A stretch of 34,997 nt of DNA from an uncultured Oscillospiraceae bacterium (GCA_947581795.1 CANPVS010000022.1:1-34997), one strand, 5' to 3'. Shown: positions 1-7,781, counted from the first letter of the stretch. The notes: generated by a model not told the origin, from the letters alone. A program made the numbers and translations.

Positions 1-383
1 AGCTGGTGCTCGCTCTCCTCGCCGGTCACATAGAGGATGGTCTCCTCCGGGGCGATGGAGCCGCAGGCCTGCAGCAGCAGCGTGGATTTACCGATGCCCG
101 GCGCGCCGCCGAACAGGACGATGGAACCCCGCACGGCGCCGCCGCCCAGGACGCGGTCCAGCTCATGGATGCCGGTAGAAAACCGCAGCTCGTCGCTGTC
201 ATCCAGTTCCCGGAGCTTCTTGGGCATGGCCCGGCGCAGGGGCCGGACCTTCTCCGCCGCCTTTTGCTCCGCCGGGGCCTCCACCAGGGTATTCCAGGCC
301 CTGCAGCTGGGGCATTGGCCCTGCCAGCGGGATGTCTCATAGCCGCAGGCGGAGCAGTAAAACACGCTTTTTGACGCCTTCAT
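1..383 (-). CDS. radA: DNA repair protein RadA (Sms), N-terminal part, cut by window edge
   Basis: RadA is a RecA-like ATPase that acts in recombinational repair by promoting branch migration and loading of helicase on D-loops. The visible 127 codons start with a C4 zinc finger (C10, C13, C24, C27, spaced CxxC-x10-CxxC), as in the family. A Walker A motif GGAPGIGKST follows at about residue 90, then VTGEESEHQ, the RadA form of the region after the P-loop. The C-terminal two thirds, with the KNRFG motif and Lon-like domain, lie outside the window. The ATG at 383 overlaps the cwlD stop in ATGA, so the two genes are probably translated together. Family assignment is secure; completeness cannot be judged. 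Confidence 0.95.
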   Translation of the reverse strand, partial: MKASKSVFYCSACGYETSRWQGQCPSCRAWNTLVEAPAEQKAAEKVRPLRRAMPKKLRELDDSDELRFSTGIHELDRVLGGGAVRGSIVLFGGAPGIGKSTLLLQACGSIAPEETILYVTGEESEHQ

Positions 384-1087
384 GTCACTGTACCTCTTGT
401 GTATTGCAGATAGGAACCCAGCAGCACCGCCGCCAGTTCCATTCGGTATGTATCCGTCTTCAAATGGTCCAGATCACCGGGGTTGGAGAGGAAACCGCAC
501 TCCACCAGAACCGCCGGGCAGTTCACGTTCTTCATCAAATAAATATCCCGGTCAATGGGGACGGCCAGCCGGCGGTTATCCGGGCACAGCAGCGCCGTCA
601 GATTGCCCTGGGCGATCTCGGCCAGTTCTCTGCCTCCGTCGGTCTTGCCGTAAAAGACTTGGATGCCGTGGGGCGCCGCGGCGGGATAGTTGTTCTGGTG
701 GATGCTGAGGAGCACCGCGCCGGGGGTGTTGTTCACAAGACCCACCCGGGCGTGCTGGTCTGCCACCTTTTTGGCCGCGATGGAGCCGGCGCTGTCCGGA
801 TAGGAAATGTCCTCGCTCTCCCGGGTCATGACCGTCTCCACGCCCCAGAACCGGGCCAAAGCCCGCAGCCGCAGAGCAATATCCAGGTTGATGCCGCTCT
901 CCGTGGTGCCGTCGGCGGCCACCGCGCCCCCGTCCGCGCCGCCGTGACCGGGATCGATGACCAGCACCGGCGGCAACGCCGGAGCCTCCGTTATTTCCGT
1001 GTCCTCCTGTCCCGCCAGTGCCACTATCGCGAGGAACACCACCGCAAGCAGCGGATACCACCATTTTATCCACCTTTTTTCGCTCAT
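380..1087 (-). CDS. cwlD: N-acetylmuramoyl-L-alanine amidase, CwlD-like (spore cortex)
   Basis: This is an Amidase_3 family zinc amidase of 235 aa. CwlD trims peptide side chains from cortex peptidoglycan during sporulation so that muramic-delta-lactam can form, which germination enzymes need. An N-terminal membrane anchor spans about residues 9-26 (WWYPLLAVVFLAIVALAG). The zinc ligands and catalytic residues are visible: H48 in IDPGHGG, E63, H130 in SIHQNN and E196 in VECGFLSN. The reading frame is open upstream to 1183, but ATG 1087 is preferred because TGAGGTGGGCAGG lies directly before it and the membrane anchor then sits at the N-terminus. The spoIVA gene upstream supports the sporulation role. 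Other Amidase_3 enzymes are possible, but length and anchor fit CwlD. Confidence 0.85.
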   Translation of the reverse strand: MSEKRWIKWWYPLLAVVFLAIVALAGQEDTEITEAPALPPVLVIDPGHGGADGGAVAADGTTESGINLDIALRLRALARFWGVETVMTRESEDISYPDSAGSIAAKKVADQHARVGLVNNTPGAVLLSIHQNNYPAAAPHGIQVFYGKTDGGRELAEIAQGNLTALLCPDNRRLAVPIDRDIYLMKNVNCPAVLVECGFLSNPGDLDHLKTDTYRMELAAVLLGSYLQYTRGTVT

Positions 1088-1105
1088 CCTGCCCACCTCA
1101 TGAAA

Positions 1106-1133
1106 GAGTATGAACCGGATGGGACATCTATTC
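1106..1133 (-). promoter_or_regulatory. Candidate forespore (sigma-G/F type) promoter of cwlD
   Basis: Only 69 bp separate cwlD from the spoIVA terminator, so a promoter should lie here. On the minus strand GAATA (1129-1133) is followed after 16 bp by CATACTC (1106-1112). The sigma-G consensus is GHATR then CATNHTA, so one base in the -10 differs and the spacing is 1-2 bp short. B. subtilis cwlD is transcribed in the forespore. The assignment is inference. Confidence 0.3.
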
Positions 1134-1156
1134 TGACGCATGGTGTTGAAATATGG

Positions 1157-1196
1157 AAAAACGAGGCATATGCCTATGGGCATTATACCTCGTTTT
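1157..1196 (-). terminator. Rho-independent terminator after spoIVA
   Basis: A long imperfect inverted repeat pairs 1157-1174 with 1178-1196 (AACGAGG...CCTCGTT plus an inner TGCC/GGCA). On the minus strand the stem runs into TTTTTCC. It lies 20 nt past the spoIVA stop. The A/T-rich flanks also allow function on the plus strand. Confidence 0.8.
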
Positions 1197-1216
1197 GATG
1201 GGTTCGCGCAATAGGG

Positions 1217-2689
1217 TTAAAGCACGATGCAGATGAGACGCGTGCCCCCGTCGTTTACCAGCTTCTGAATAGTGGTGCGAAGCCTGTTCCGGGCCGCGGG
1301 GGGCATATGCTGGAGCTTTGTAGTGAGCCCCTCTTCAGCGATGTCGTAAAGGGATTTGCCGAAGATATTGGACTCCCAGATGCGGTTGATGTCCCCGTCG
1401 AAACCCTGGAGAAGGAAGCTCACGATCTGCTCCGACGCCTTCTCCCCGCCCACGGCCGGAGAGACCTCCGTCTCCACGTGGGTACGGAACAGGTGGATGG
1501 CCGGCGCGCCGGCCTTTAGGCGGACACTGTATCGGCCTGCCTTGTTCACGATCTGAGGCTCCTCCAGCTCCATCTCCTCCGGACCGGGCATGATGATGCC
1601 GTAACCGGTTTCACGGGCCTGTTCCAGGGCCTCGTGGACGTGGTCATATTCCATCTTCACGCTCTTCAGCGACCGGAGCAGCTCCATCAGGTCTCCGTCG
1701 TCCTGTATCTCGAACCCGGACTGCTCGCTGATGGTGCGGTAATAGAGAGACTGCTCCAGCTCCACCACGGCGCTGGCTGTGCCCGCCCCCGGCTGGACCG
1801 CGGATATGCGGGCCTCGCCAATGAGCTCGCTGGCGGTGAGGGTATCCATACAGCCGTAGGCGTCTTTCAAGGCGCACATGTGCTCGCCCGCGTCGGTAAG
1901 CATCCCGTAGAGCGTTTGGATCAGCTCACAGTCCTCCGGCAGCGCCTCCGCCCAGGCAGGCAGCCATATGGACAGCTCCTGCAGAGGGAACTGGAAGAGG
2001 ATAGCCTCCATGACCGCGTGAACGTCTTTCGTGTCCAACTCCTGACAGTTCAGCGCCATGCAGGACACGCCGTACTGGGCGCTGATCTGCCCTGCAAGAG
2101 CCGCGGCCTCCTCCCCTTCCGGATCGGCGCTGTTGACGATGACAGTGAAAGGCTTGCCGATGTCCTTCAGCTCCTTGATGACGCGCTCCTCGGCTGCCAG
2201 GTAGTTCTCCCTGGGAATGTCGCCGAAGCTGCCGTCGGTGGTGAGCACGACGCCGATGGTGGAGTGCTCAGAGATGACCTTCCGGGTCCCCTCCTCCGCC
2301 GCCTGGGTCATGGTGATCTCATGGTCGTACCATGGGGTCATCACCTTCCGCTCCGCCCCGTCCTCGTAGAGGCCCTCCGCGCCGGGGACCATGTAGCCCA
2401 CGCAGTCGATGAGCCTGACCTTGGCCGTGACAGCGGCGCTGAGCGTGAGCTCCGCGGCCTCCTCCGGCACGAATTTGGGCTCCGCCGTCATGATGGTACG
2501 GCCGGAGCCGGACTGGGGGAGCTCGTCGATGGCGCGTTCCTTCTTGTATATGTTCTCGATGTTGGGGATGACCAGCGTCTCCATGAAACGCTTGATGAAG
2601 GTCGATTTCCCTGTCCGCACCGGCCCGACGACGCCCAGATAGATGTCCCCGTCCGTCCTGCGGGCAATATCCTCATAGATGCTGTCCAC
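1217..2689 (-). CDS. spoIVA: Stage IV sporulation protein A (spore coat morphogenetic ATPase)
   Basis: SpoIVA is a cytoskeletal ATPase made in the mother cell. It polymerises on the outer forespore membrane and forms the basement layer for the coat, and it is also needed for the cortex. The 490 aa product matches the family length. Residues 22-30 form the Walker A motif GPVRTGKST, followed by the conserved DELPQSGSGRTIMTAEPKFVP region, LIDCVGYMVPGA and EHSTIGVVLTTDG, with the C-terminus ending ICIVL. The start chosen is GTG 2689, because CTTGGAGGG lies 6 nt upstream and the product then begins MDSIYEDIARRT, as in homologues. An upstream ATG at 2722 has no Shine-Dalgarno sequence. A terminator follows the gene. 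Confidence 0.97.
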   Translation of the reverse strand: MDSIYEDIARRTDGDIYLGVVGPVRTGKSTFIKRFMETLVIPNIENIYKKERAIDELPQSGSGRTIMTAEPKFVPEEAAELTLSAAVTAKVRLIDCVGYMVPGAEGLYEDGAERKVMTPWYDHEITMTQAAEEGTRKVISEHSTIGVVLTTDGSFGDIPRENYLAAEERVIKELKDIGKPFTVIVNSADPEGEEAAALAGQISAQYGVSCMALNCQELDTKDVHAVMEAILFQFPLQELSIWLPAWAEALPEDCELIQTLYGMLTDAGEHMCALKDAYGCMDTLTASELIGEARISAVQPGAGTASAVVELEQSLYYRTISEQSGFEIQDDGDLMELLRSLKSVKMEYDHVHEALEQARETGYGIIMPGPEEMELEEPQIVNKAGRYSVRLKAGAPAIHLFRTHVETEVSPAVGGEKASEQIVSFLLQGFDGDINRIWESNIFGKSLYDIAEEGLTTKLQHMPPAARNRLRTTIQKLVNDGGTRLICIVL

Positions 2690-2717
2690 AATGATCCCTC
2701 CAAGGCATGTTTGCTTA

Positions 2718-2746
2718 AACATACGCCCGGGAGGGATGGTTTATGA
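2718..2746 (-). promoter_or_regulatory. Candidate sigma-E promoter of spoIVA
   Basis: On the minus strand TCATAAA (2740-2746) fits the sigma-E -35 consensus KMATAWW. After 14 bp comes CGTATGTT (2718-2725), a partial match to the -10 CATACANT. spoIVA is transcribed by sigma-E in B. subtilis. An ATGTTT-4-AAACAT inverted repeat at 2707-2722 overlaps the -10 and could be an operator. The assignment is inference from motif and context. Confidence 0.35.
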
Positions 2747-2752
2747 CAAATT

Positions 2753-3520
2753 TTATAGGAACTGCGCCGTCTGGCCGTGAACTTTGGAAATACGTACGTC
2801 CACGTCCGGGAACGCCTGGGAGAGCCACCGGTGCAGCACCGGCACCACCACGTTCTCCGTGCAGAAGTGGTCACCGTCGATGAGGTTCAGCCCCAGATGC
2901 TTCGCCTCCAGGAATTGGTTATATTTCACGTCCGCCGTCACATATGTGTCGCACCCTGCCGCCGCGGCCAAACCGATGTCGCTGCCGCCGGAGCCGCCGC
3001 ATACGGCGAGATGCTTCACGGGCCGGCCCGCGTCGTGGTAGCGCAGGCCGTTGGAGGCGAGAGCTTTTTTCACGAAGGGCAGAAATTCCTTGAAAGGCAC
3101 TTCCCTGTCCAATCCGCCGATCCGTCCAATGCCGGTGTCCGGTTCCAATACAGCCTCCACCTTGCCGCCGAGGACTTCCATCAGGGCGTCGTTTACGCCG
3201 CCCTGGGCCGCGTCCAGGTTCGTGTGCATGCAGATGGCGGCGATGCCTTTCTCTGCGAGAGAAAGCGCCCTCTGGCCCTCCCAGGAGGTGTCCGTCACCG
3301 TCTTCAGCTCAAAGAACAGCGGATGGTGGCTCACGATGAGCTCCGCGCCCAGGTCCGCGGCCTCGGCGATGACCTCGTCCGTGATGTCCAGGGCCGTCAG
3401 AATGCGGGTCACGGGCGCGCTGCTGTGTCCCACCAGCAGACCGACATTGTCAAAGTCCATTTTCCCACTCACAGGGGCCTTTTCATTTAAAAACGCGAAG
3501 ACATCACCTACTGTCGCCAT
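2753..3520 (-). CDS. Nif3-like dinuclear metal centre protein (YqfO/DUF34 family)
   Basis: This is a 255 aa NIF3 family protein. Members form toroidal hexamers with a dinuclear metal site; the physiological substrate is unsettled, with GTP cyclohydrolase-like or metal-chaperone roles proposed. Metal-site motifs are visible: H65-H66 in SHHPLFF, H98 and D102 in MHTNLD, and a late GDHFCTEN near residue 218. This is the short form, without the PII/CutA-like insert of the roughly 370 aa Bacillus proteins. The gene overlaps trmK by 17 nt, the common trmK-nif3 pairing of Firmicutes, so it is co-transcribed. The ATG at 3520 is supported by GGAGAGATATTGCC upstream. Confidence 0.92.
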   Translation of the reverse strand: MATVGDVFAFLNEKAPVSGKMDFDNVGLLVGHSSAPVTRILTALDITDEVIAEAADLGAELIVSHHPLFFELKTVTDTSWEGQRALSLAEKGIAAICMHTNLDAAQGGVNDALMEVLGGKVEAVLEPDTGIGRIGGLDREVPFKEFLPFVKKALASNGLRYHDAGRPVKHLAVCGGSGGSDIGLAAAAGCDTYVTADVKYNQFLEAKHLGLNLIDGDHFCTENVVVPVLHRWLSQAFPDVDVRISKVHGQTAQFL

Positions 3521-4178
3521 GGCAATATCTCTCCTTTATCGTATCGTATTCGCCTGCAAGTGCCGCCGCATCAGCGTTGAAGGGCGCGGCCTTCGCCGCC
3601 TGGGCCCGCAGCGCATCCAGCCAGCGGCCCAAAAGCGGATCGTCCGCGATCTGCTCCAGGCGGCCCAAGTGGAGCTCTGCCTCGCTGTATGCCGGCGACG
3701 GCCCTCCCTGGACCGTCAGGATGGGATATATCCGCCCGGCGTCCTCTGCAAGCAGTTCAGATGTGATCACATAGCTGTGGCATATGAGCCAACGGCGCAG
3801 ATCGCTCCGCTTGCTCTGGGGCTCCAGGATGAGGAGTCTCCCCTCTTCCCTTGTCCAGGGCGCGGCGGCGAGGATGTGGATCATGGTCTCCCCGCCCATA
3901 CCGGCGAGGATGACGGTATCACCTTCATCCGATCCTACGCCGGTAAGACCGTCGGTCTGCAGAAGGCGTATGGCGCCGCCGGTTCCGGTGCGCTCAATGA
4001 GGGCCGCGGCGTTATCCAGCGGCCTGGAGCGGATGTCCGTGGCCAGCACATGGGAGCACCGCCCTGTCTGAACGAGCCAGACGGGGATCATGGCGTGATC
4101 GGTGCCCACGTCAATGACCCTGGCCCCCGGCCGGACAAGCCGGGCCACCGCCTCTAGGCGTGGTGATAGATGTATCAT
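3504..4178 (-). CDS. trmK: tRNA (adenine(22)-N1)-methyltransferase TrmK
   Basis: TrmK is a SAM-dependent methyltransferase that makes m1A22 in bacterial tRNAs. The 224 aa product has the SAM-binding motif VIDVGTDHA at about residues 21-29, ATDIRSRPLDNA, and ILAGMGGETM, the GMGG signature of COG2384. The start MIHLSPRLEAVA at 4178 aligns with family N-termini. The frame is open to an ATG at 4202, but that codon lies inside the terminator hairpin of the preceding gene. Neither start has a recognisable Shine-Dalgarno sequence; the bases before 4178 are the T-rich tail of that terminator. It overlaps nif3 downstream. Function is well supported and the exact start less so. Confidence 0.9.
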   Translation of the reverse strand: MIHLSPRLEAVARLVRPGARVIDVGTDHAMIPVWLVQTGRCSHVLATDIRSRPLDNAAALIERTGTGGAIRLLQTDGLTGVGSDEGDTVILAGMGGETMIHILAAAPWTREEGRLLILEPQSKRSDLRRWLICHSYVITSELLAEDAGRIYPILTVQGGPSPAYSEAELHLGRLEQIADDPLLGRWLDALRAQAAKAAPFNADAAALAGEYDTIKERYCHGDSR

Positions 4179-4185
4179 TGGCAAT

Positions 4186-4214
4186 AAAAAAGCGGCGGGC
4201 ATTCAGCCCGCCGC
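4186..4214 (-). terminator. Rho-independent terminator after the DUF1858 gene
   Basis: A perfect 9 bp stem, GCGGCGGGC (4192-4200) with GCCCGCCGC (4206-4214), has a 5 nt loop. On the minus strand it is followed by TTTTTT (4186-4191). It sits 8 nt before the trmK start codon. Confidence 0.9.
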
Positions 4215-4222
4215 ATCTGCTC

Positions 4223-4429
4223 TCAGGCGTTCGCCGCGATGAAGTCGTTGACTTCCTTCACAAAGGGCTCGACCTCCACGCCGTGGGCCCGGCAGGCCTG
4301 CTCCACGCTCTCGCCGGTGGCGAAGGCGCAGCCCAGGCAGTGCATACCGATGCGCTGGAACAGGGGCTGGGTCATGGGGGCGTTGACCATGATATCGTAA
4401 ACGATGGTATCCTTCGTGATCTGGTACAT
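4223..4429 (-). CDS. DUF1858 domain-containing protein
   Basis: This is a small 68 aa protein of the DUF1858 family (ScdA N-terminal-like / hybrid-cluster-associated helical domain). The family pattern is visible: ITKDTIVYDIMVNAP, then GMHCLGC with C31 and C34 near the middle, and a C-terminal helix. The two cysteines suggest a redox or metal-binding role, which is inference. ATG 4429 has GAGGAGG 8 nt upstream, and a consensus promoter and a strong terminator enclose the gene, so it is a single-gene transcript. The frame is open upstream to 4588, but that stretch contains the promoter and is not coding. Confidence 0.9.
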   Translation of the reverse strand: MYQITKDTIVYDIMVNAPMTQPLFQRIGMHCLGCAFATGESVEQACRAHGVEVEPFVKEVNDFIAANA

Positions 4430-4463
4430 AGAGATGGCCTCCTCGTAATATTTCTCTGGGAGT

Positions 4464-4492
4464 ATTATATCCTCAGACTGCGGATAATTCAA
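4464..4492 (-). promoter_or_regulatory. Sigma-A promoter of the DUF1858 gene
   Basis: On the minus strand TTGAAT (4487-4492) and TATAAT (4464-4469) are separated by 17 bp, close to the vegetative consensus. The predicted leader is about 28 nt with a good ribosome binding site. Confidence 0.8.
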
Positions 4493-4503
4493 TATGAAAA
4501 AAT

Positions 4504-4541
4504 AAAAAATAGAGGAAGCTACAACGCTTCCCCTATTTTTT
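4504..4541 (-). terminator. Rho-independent terminator after the zinc-ribbon gene
   Basis: A 16 bp stem pairs 4504-4519 with 4526-4541 (AAAAAATAGGGGAAGC on the minus strand, with one mismatch). It ends in TTTTTT and a further T-run, 13 nt past the stop at 4555. Confidence 0.9.
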
Positions 4542-4554
4542 GCAAGCGAACGAA

Positions 4555-4836
4555 TTACAGCTCGCCGGCACGCATCTTCGCAAAGCACTCACTGCAATAC
4601 ACGGGGCGGTCGCTCTTCGGCTCGAAGGGGACGCGGGCCTCGCCGCCACAAGCGGCGCACACAGCGGTGAAGTACTCACGGGGACCGCGGGCAGCGGCCT
4701 TGCGAGCGTCACGGCAGGCCTTGCAGCGCTGGGGCTCGTTCTGGAAACCGCGCTCCGCGTAGAACTCCTGCTCACCGGCGGTGAACACGAACTCCTGACC
4801 GCATTCCTTGCAAACAAGGGTCTTGTCTTCGTACAT
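4555..4836 (-). CDS. Zinc-ribbon domain protein (zf-trcl type)
   Basis: This is a 93 aa protein with four CxxC pairs: C9/C12, C38/C41, C60/C63 and C81/C84, enough for two zinc sites. The first half, TLVCKECGQEFVFTAGEQEFY followed by an RCKACR segment, is the pattern of the probable zinc-ribbon family zf-trcl common in Clostridia. The second half, CAACGGEARVPF...RPVYCSECF, is the CxxC segment often found with it. The function is unknown; nucleic-acid or protein binding is a guess. ATG 4836 is preceded by AGAGAGGAACCACA, so an ATG 30 nt further upstream is not needed. It follows sigH by 48 nt and may be co-transcribed. Confidence 0.88.
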   Translation of the reverse strand: MYEDKTLVCKECGQEFVFTAGEQEFYAERGFQNEPQRCKACRDARKAAARGPREYFTAVCAACGGEARVPFEPKSDRPVYCSECFAKMRAGEL

Positions 4837-4884
4837 TGTGGTTCCTCTCTTTAATAATTTTCCCATACGGGCAGTATATTGCGA

Positions 4885-5499
4885 TCAGCTTTCGCTGTTA
4901 TCGCCTGAGGGCAACTTCGCCAGCTTGCGCCGAATGCGCTGCACGGCGTTATCCACGGCTTTTACGTCTCTGCCTGAACGCTGGGCCATCTCTTCATAGG
5001 AAAGGCCGTCCAGGTAAAGACGGAGGATCTCTCCTTCCAGTTTTGACAAACACCGTGAATAGGCGGAAATAAACTCTTTTTCGGTCTCTCTGGCCAGAAC
5101 CTGCTCCTCGGGACTGCGCTCGTAATAGTTGGTACCTAGGGACTGGGATTCATCTGAGAGGACATCTTCAAGGGATACGCCGTCGTTCAGGGGCGCATTC
5201 TTCATGCGCTGAGCGCTTCGGACGGCTGATTTGATACGATTCTGGATACAAGTTTGGGCGTAGGTCTTAAAGGCGGCGCCCTTTTCACCGTCATACTCCC
5301 GGATGGCGGACAGCAGACCGATCATTCCCTCCTGGATCAGGTCCTCGCTGTCCCCGCCGATGAGAAAATACGGCCGGGCGCACATGCGCACAACGCGGGC
5401 ATATCGTTCCGCCAGAGCTTCCTCCGCTCCGGCCACCCGCGCTTTCGCGAGAGCTTGCAATTCTTCGTCCGATTTAGTTGTATAACTATAATAATACAC
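4885..5499 (-). CDS. sigH: RNA polymerase sporulation sigma factor SigH
   Basis: Sigma-H is the sigma-70 family factor that directs early-stationary and sporulation-onset genes such as spo0A and spoIIA. The 204 aa product has SDEELQALAKARV at its N-terminus, region 2 with DLIQEGMIGLLSAIREYD (about 53-70) and FKTYAQTCIQNRIKSA, the linker NAPLNDGVSLED, and a region 4 helix-turn-helix YEEMAQRSGRDVKAVDNAVQRIRRKL near the end. The start is read as GTG 5499, since SDEEL is conserved in SigH and no ATG lies upstream. No Shine-Dalgarno sequence precedes it, and a TATAAT ends 5 nt before the GTG, so the mRNA may be leaderless. A TTG at 5460 is a less likely alternative. Confidence 0.9.
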   Translation of the reverse strand: MYYYSYTTKSDEELQALAKARVAGAEEALAERYARVVRMCARPYFLIGGDSEDLIQEGMIGLLSAIREYDGEKGAAFKTYAQTCIQNRIKSAVRSAQRMKNAPLNDGVSLEDVLSDESQSLGTNYYERSPEEQVLARETEKEFISAYSRCLSKLEGEILRLYLDGLSYEEMAQRSGRDVKAVDNAVQRIRRKLAKLPSGDNSES

Positions 5500-5504
5500 T
5501 AATG

Positions 5505-5532
5505 ATTATATATCGTTCGGATAATAAGTCAA
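5505..5532 (-). promoter_or_regulatory. Sigma-A-like promoter directly abutting sigH
   Basis: On the minus strand TTGACT (5527-5532) and TATAAT (5505-5510) are separated by 16 bp. The -10 ends only 5 nt before the GTG at 5499, so transcription would start at or within the start codon. The rest of the A/T-rich gap to ruvB (5533-5615) holds a 7 bp hairpin at 5556-5572 without a T-run and nothing else recognisable. Confidence 0.7.
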
Positions 5533-5615
5533 GCATTTTTTACAAATTTTGTCGCGTTTTTCAATGAAAAACAGCCAAAATATGGGTAAAACCTGCAGAA
5601 AATGACAGATTTTCC

Positions 5616-6656
5616 TTAGATTTCCAACTTCTGCTGACCCAAGTACTCAATGCCCAGATGCTCGTACGCTTTCTGCGTGACGCAACGGCCGCGAAGGGTC
5701 CTGGTGAGGAATCCCTGCTGCAGCAGAAAGGGCTCATATACATCCTCCAGCGTCACGGCCTCCTCGTTGATGGTGGCCGCCAGCGCCTCCAGGCCCACTG
5801 GTCCGCCGTTGTAGAGCTCGATGATGCTGCGGAGCATCCGCCGGTCCACGTTGTCCAAACCGGCTTCATCCACCTCCAGGCGCAGCAGCGCCTCGTTGGC
5901 GATACCCTTTGTGACGACGCCCTCGCCCTTCACCTGGGCGAAGTCACGGACGCGGCGGAGCATACGGTTGGCGATCCGGGGCGTGCCACGGCTGCGGGAG
6001 GCGATCTCCACCGCCCCGTCTGGCTCTATCTCGATGCCAAGGATGCCGGCGCTGCGCTCAATGATCCGCCGCAGGTCCTCAGTGCTGTAGAGCTCTAACC
6101 GCAGAACTACGCCAAAACGGTCCCGAAGCGGCGCGGACAGCTGCCCGGACCGGGTGGTGGCGCCAATAAGGGTGAAATGAGGCAGGTCCAGGCGGATGGA
6201 GTTGGCCGAGGGCCCCTTCCCCAGGATGATGTCGATGGCGTAGTCCTCCATGGCGGGATAGAGTATCTCCTCCACGGAGCGGTTGAGCCGGTGGATCTCA
6301 TCCAGGAACAGAATATCATTCTCCTGCAGATTTGTCAGCAACGCCACCAGGTCGCCGGGCTTTTCGATGGCCGGGCCGGAGGTGATGCGCATATTGACGC
6401 CCATCTCGTTGGCGATGACGCCGGCGAGAGTGGTCTTGCCAAGCCCCGGGGGGCCGTGGAGCAGCACGTGGTCCAGGGGCTCGTTGCGCAGCTTTGCCGC
6501 CTGGATGAACACGGCGAGGTTCTCCTTTGCCTTCTCCTGCCCGGTATAGTCCTCCAGACGCTTGGGGCGCAGAGACGCCTCCGTCACGTCCTCAGGCTGA
6601 AAAGTCGCTGTCGTGAGGATCTGCTCGGGACCCTCGTCGGAAAAGTTGATACTCAT
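5616..6656 (-). CDS. ruvB: Holliday junction branch migration helicase RuvB
   Basis: RuvB is the hexameric AAA+ motor that, with RuvA, drives branch migration of Holliday junctions. The 346 aa product has [13 protein letters not shown], Walker [10 protein letters not shown] (68-76), Walker [10 protein letters not shown] (116-124), sensor GATTR (165-169), DRFG (179-182) and the C-terminal winged helix with TLRGRCVT, all as in the family. ATG 6656 follows GGGAGGGAACCCG. It is the last gene of the rimP-ruvB block, 13 nt after ruvA. No clear terminator follows before the sigH promoter. Confidence 0.98.
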   Translation of the reverse strand: MSINFSDEGPEQILTTATFQPEDVTEASLRPKRLEDYTGQEKAKENLAVFIQAAKLRNEPLDHVLLHGPPGLGKTTLAGVIANEMGVNMRITSGPAIEKPGDLVALLTNLQENDILFLDEIHRLNRSVEEILYPAMEDYAIDIILGKGPSANSIRLDLPHFTLIGATTRSGQLSAPLRDRFGVVLRLELYSTEDLRRIIERSAGILGIEIEPDGAVEIASRSRGTPRIANRMLRRVRDFAQVKGEGVVTKGIANEALLRLEVDEAGLDNVDRRMLRSIIELYNGGPVGLEALAATINEEAVTLEDVYEPFLLQQGFLTRTLRGRCVTQKAYEHLGIEYLGQQKLEI

Positions 6657-6669
6657 CGGGTTCCCTCCC

Positions 6670-7278
6670 TCACTTCATCATGCTGCGCAGCGCGGCGCGG
6701 ATGGCGTCCTCCAGGTTCATGGCCTCCAGGTCCAGGCCCTTCACAGCCGCCGCGCACTCCGCCCGGCTGTAGCCAAGCACCGTGAGCGCGCTCATCACGT
6801 CAGACAGCTTCGTCTGCTCCCCACTGTCGGCAGCGGGCGTGGGCATGCCCATATCCGTGCCCGCCAGGCCGCCGGACTGTTTCTGGATCTTGTCCTTCAG
6901 CTCCAATATGATCCGCTGGGCCAGGCGCTTTCCCACGCCGGGGGCGGATGTAAGGGCGCGCTCGTCGTCGGACATGATGGCAGTGCACACGCGCTCGGGG
7001 GTGTTGGACGAGAGGATGGCGATAGCAACCTTCGGTCCCACGCCGGATACGGAGATGAGCATCTCAAAGCACCGCTTCTCCCCTGCCGTGGCGAAGCCGT
7101 ACAGGTCGAAGGCATCCTCACGGATCTGCTCGCAGATGTAGAGCTTGGCGCTCTCCCCACGGTGGAGCTGGCCCATGGTGTAGGCCGTGGTGTTCACCGA
7201 AAAGCCAACGCCGCCGCACTCGATGACAGCGAGACCGGGCTCCAGGTCGGTGATCGTACCGCTCAGATGGTGGAACAC
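6670..7278 (-). CDS. ruvA: Holliday junction branch migration protein RuvA
   Basis: RuvA is the junction-binding tetramer that loads RuvB. The 202 aa product begins [20 protein letters not shown] (OB fold, domain I). It contains the helix-hairpin-helix signatures [13 protein letters not shown] and [19 protein letters not shown] of domain II, and ends in a RuvB-binding three-helix domain III ([18 protein letters not shown]...). The start is GTG 7278, with GGGGGAGAGG just upstream. The longer open frame to 7335 only reads over ruvC. The 5' end overlaps ruvC by 16 nt, so translation is coupled. Confidence 0.96.
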   Translation of the reverse strand: MFHHLSGTITDLEPGLAVIECGGVGFSVNTTAYTMGQLHRGESAKLYICEQIREDAFDLYGFATAGEKRCFEMLISVSGVGPKVAIAILSSNTPERVCTAIMSDDERALTSAPGVGKRLAQRIILELKDKIQKQSGGLAGTDMGMPTPAADSGEQTKLSDVMSALTVLGYSRAECAAAVKGLDLEAMNLEDAIRAALRSMMK

Positions 7279-7781
7279 GGGTCCTCTCCCCCTTTCGTGG
7301 ATAGCAGCTTGCTGGTCATGCTCCTGGCGTGGCATATGGCCAGGGCCAGGGCATCCGCCGCGTCGTCAGGCTTGGGCGGCGCCTTCATGTTCAAAAGCCG
7401 CTGGACCATGTAGATGACCTGATTCTTCTTGGCGTTGCCGTAGCCAACCACCGCCTGCTTCACCTGCATGGGCGTGTATTCATAGACGGGCACGCCGCTG
7501 CGGTAACAGCTCAATAATATGACGCCCCGGCCATGGGCCACGGCGATGCCGGTGGTGATGTTCTTGGAGAAGAAGAGCTCCTCCACAGAGATGGCGTCCG
7601 GTGCAAAGGTGACGATGAGCTCGTTCAGGTCGTTGTAGATCATGTCCAGCCGGGGCGACAGCGCCGTATTGGGCGGCGTGGTGACGGCCCCGCAGGCCAC
7701 GTAAGTATTCTTTCCCTTGTCCGTATCGATGACGCCGAAGCCCACCGTGCCCACGCCGGGGTCGATGCCCAGTATCCTCAC
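7263..7781 (-). CDS. ruvC: Crossover junction endodeoxyribonuclease RuvC
   Basis: RuvC resolves Holliday junctions by symmetric cleavage. The 172 aa protein has the RNase H-fold acidic residues D7 in LGIDPGVG, E67/E68 in SVEELFF, and D140/D143 in PDDAADA, matching the family. The frequent HGRGV and GNAKKNQVI segments are also present. ATG 7781 overlaps the ribF stop in ATGA. RuvC is absent from B. subtilis, which uses RecU, but is common in Clostridia. Confidence 0.97.
   Translation of the reverse strand: MRILGIDPGVGTVGFGVIDTDKGKNTYVACGAVTTPPNTALSPRLDMIYNDLNELIVTFAPDAISVEELFFSKNITTGIAVAHGRGVILLSCYRSGVPVYEYTPMQVKQAVVGYGNAKKNQVIYMVQRLLNMKAPPKPDDAADALALAICHARSMTSKLLSTKGGEDPCSTI

Noticed and set aside
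5556-5572. Terminator after ruvB
   Set aside because: The 7 bp GTTTTTC/GAAAAAC hairpin has no T-run and an A/T-only stem, so it is probably too weak to terminate.
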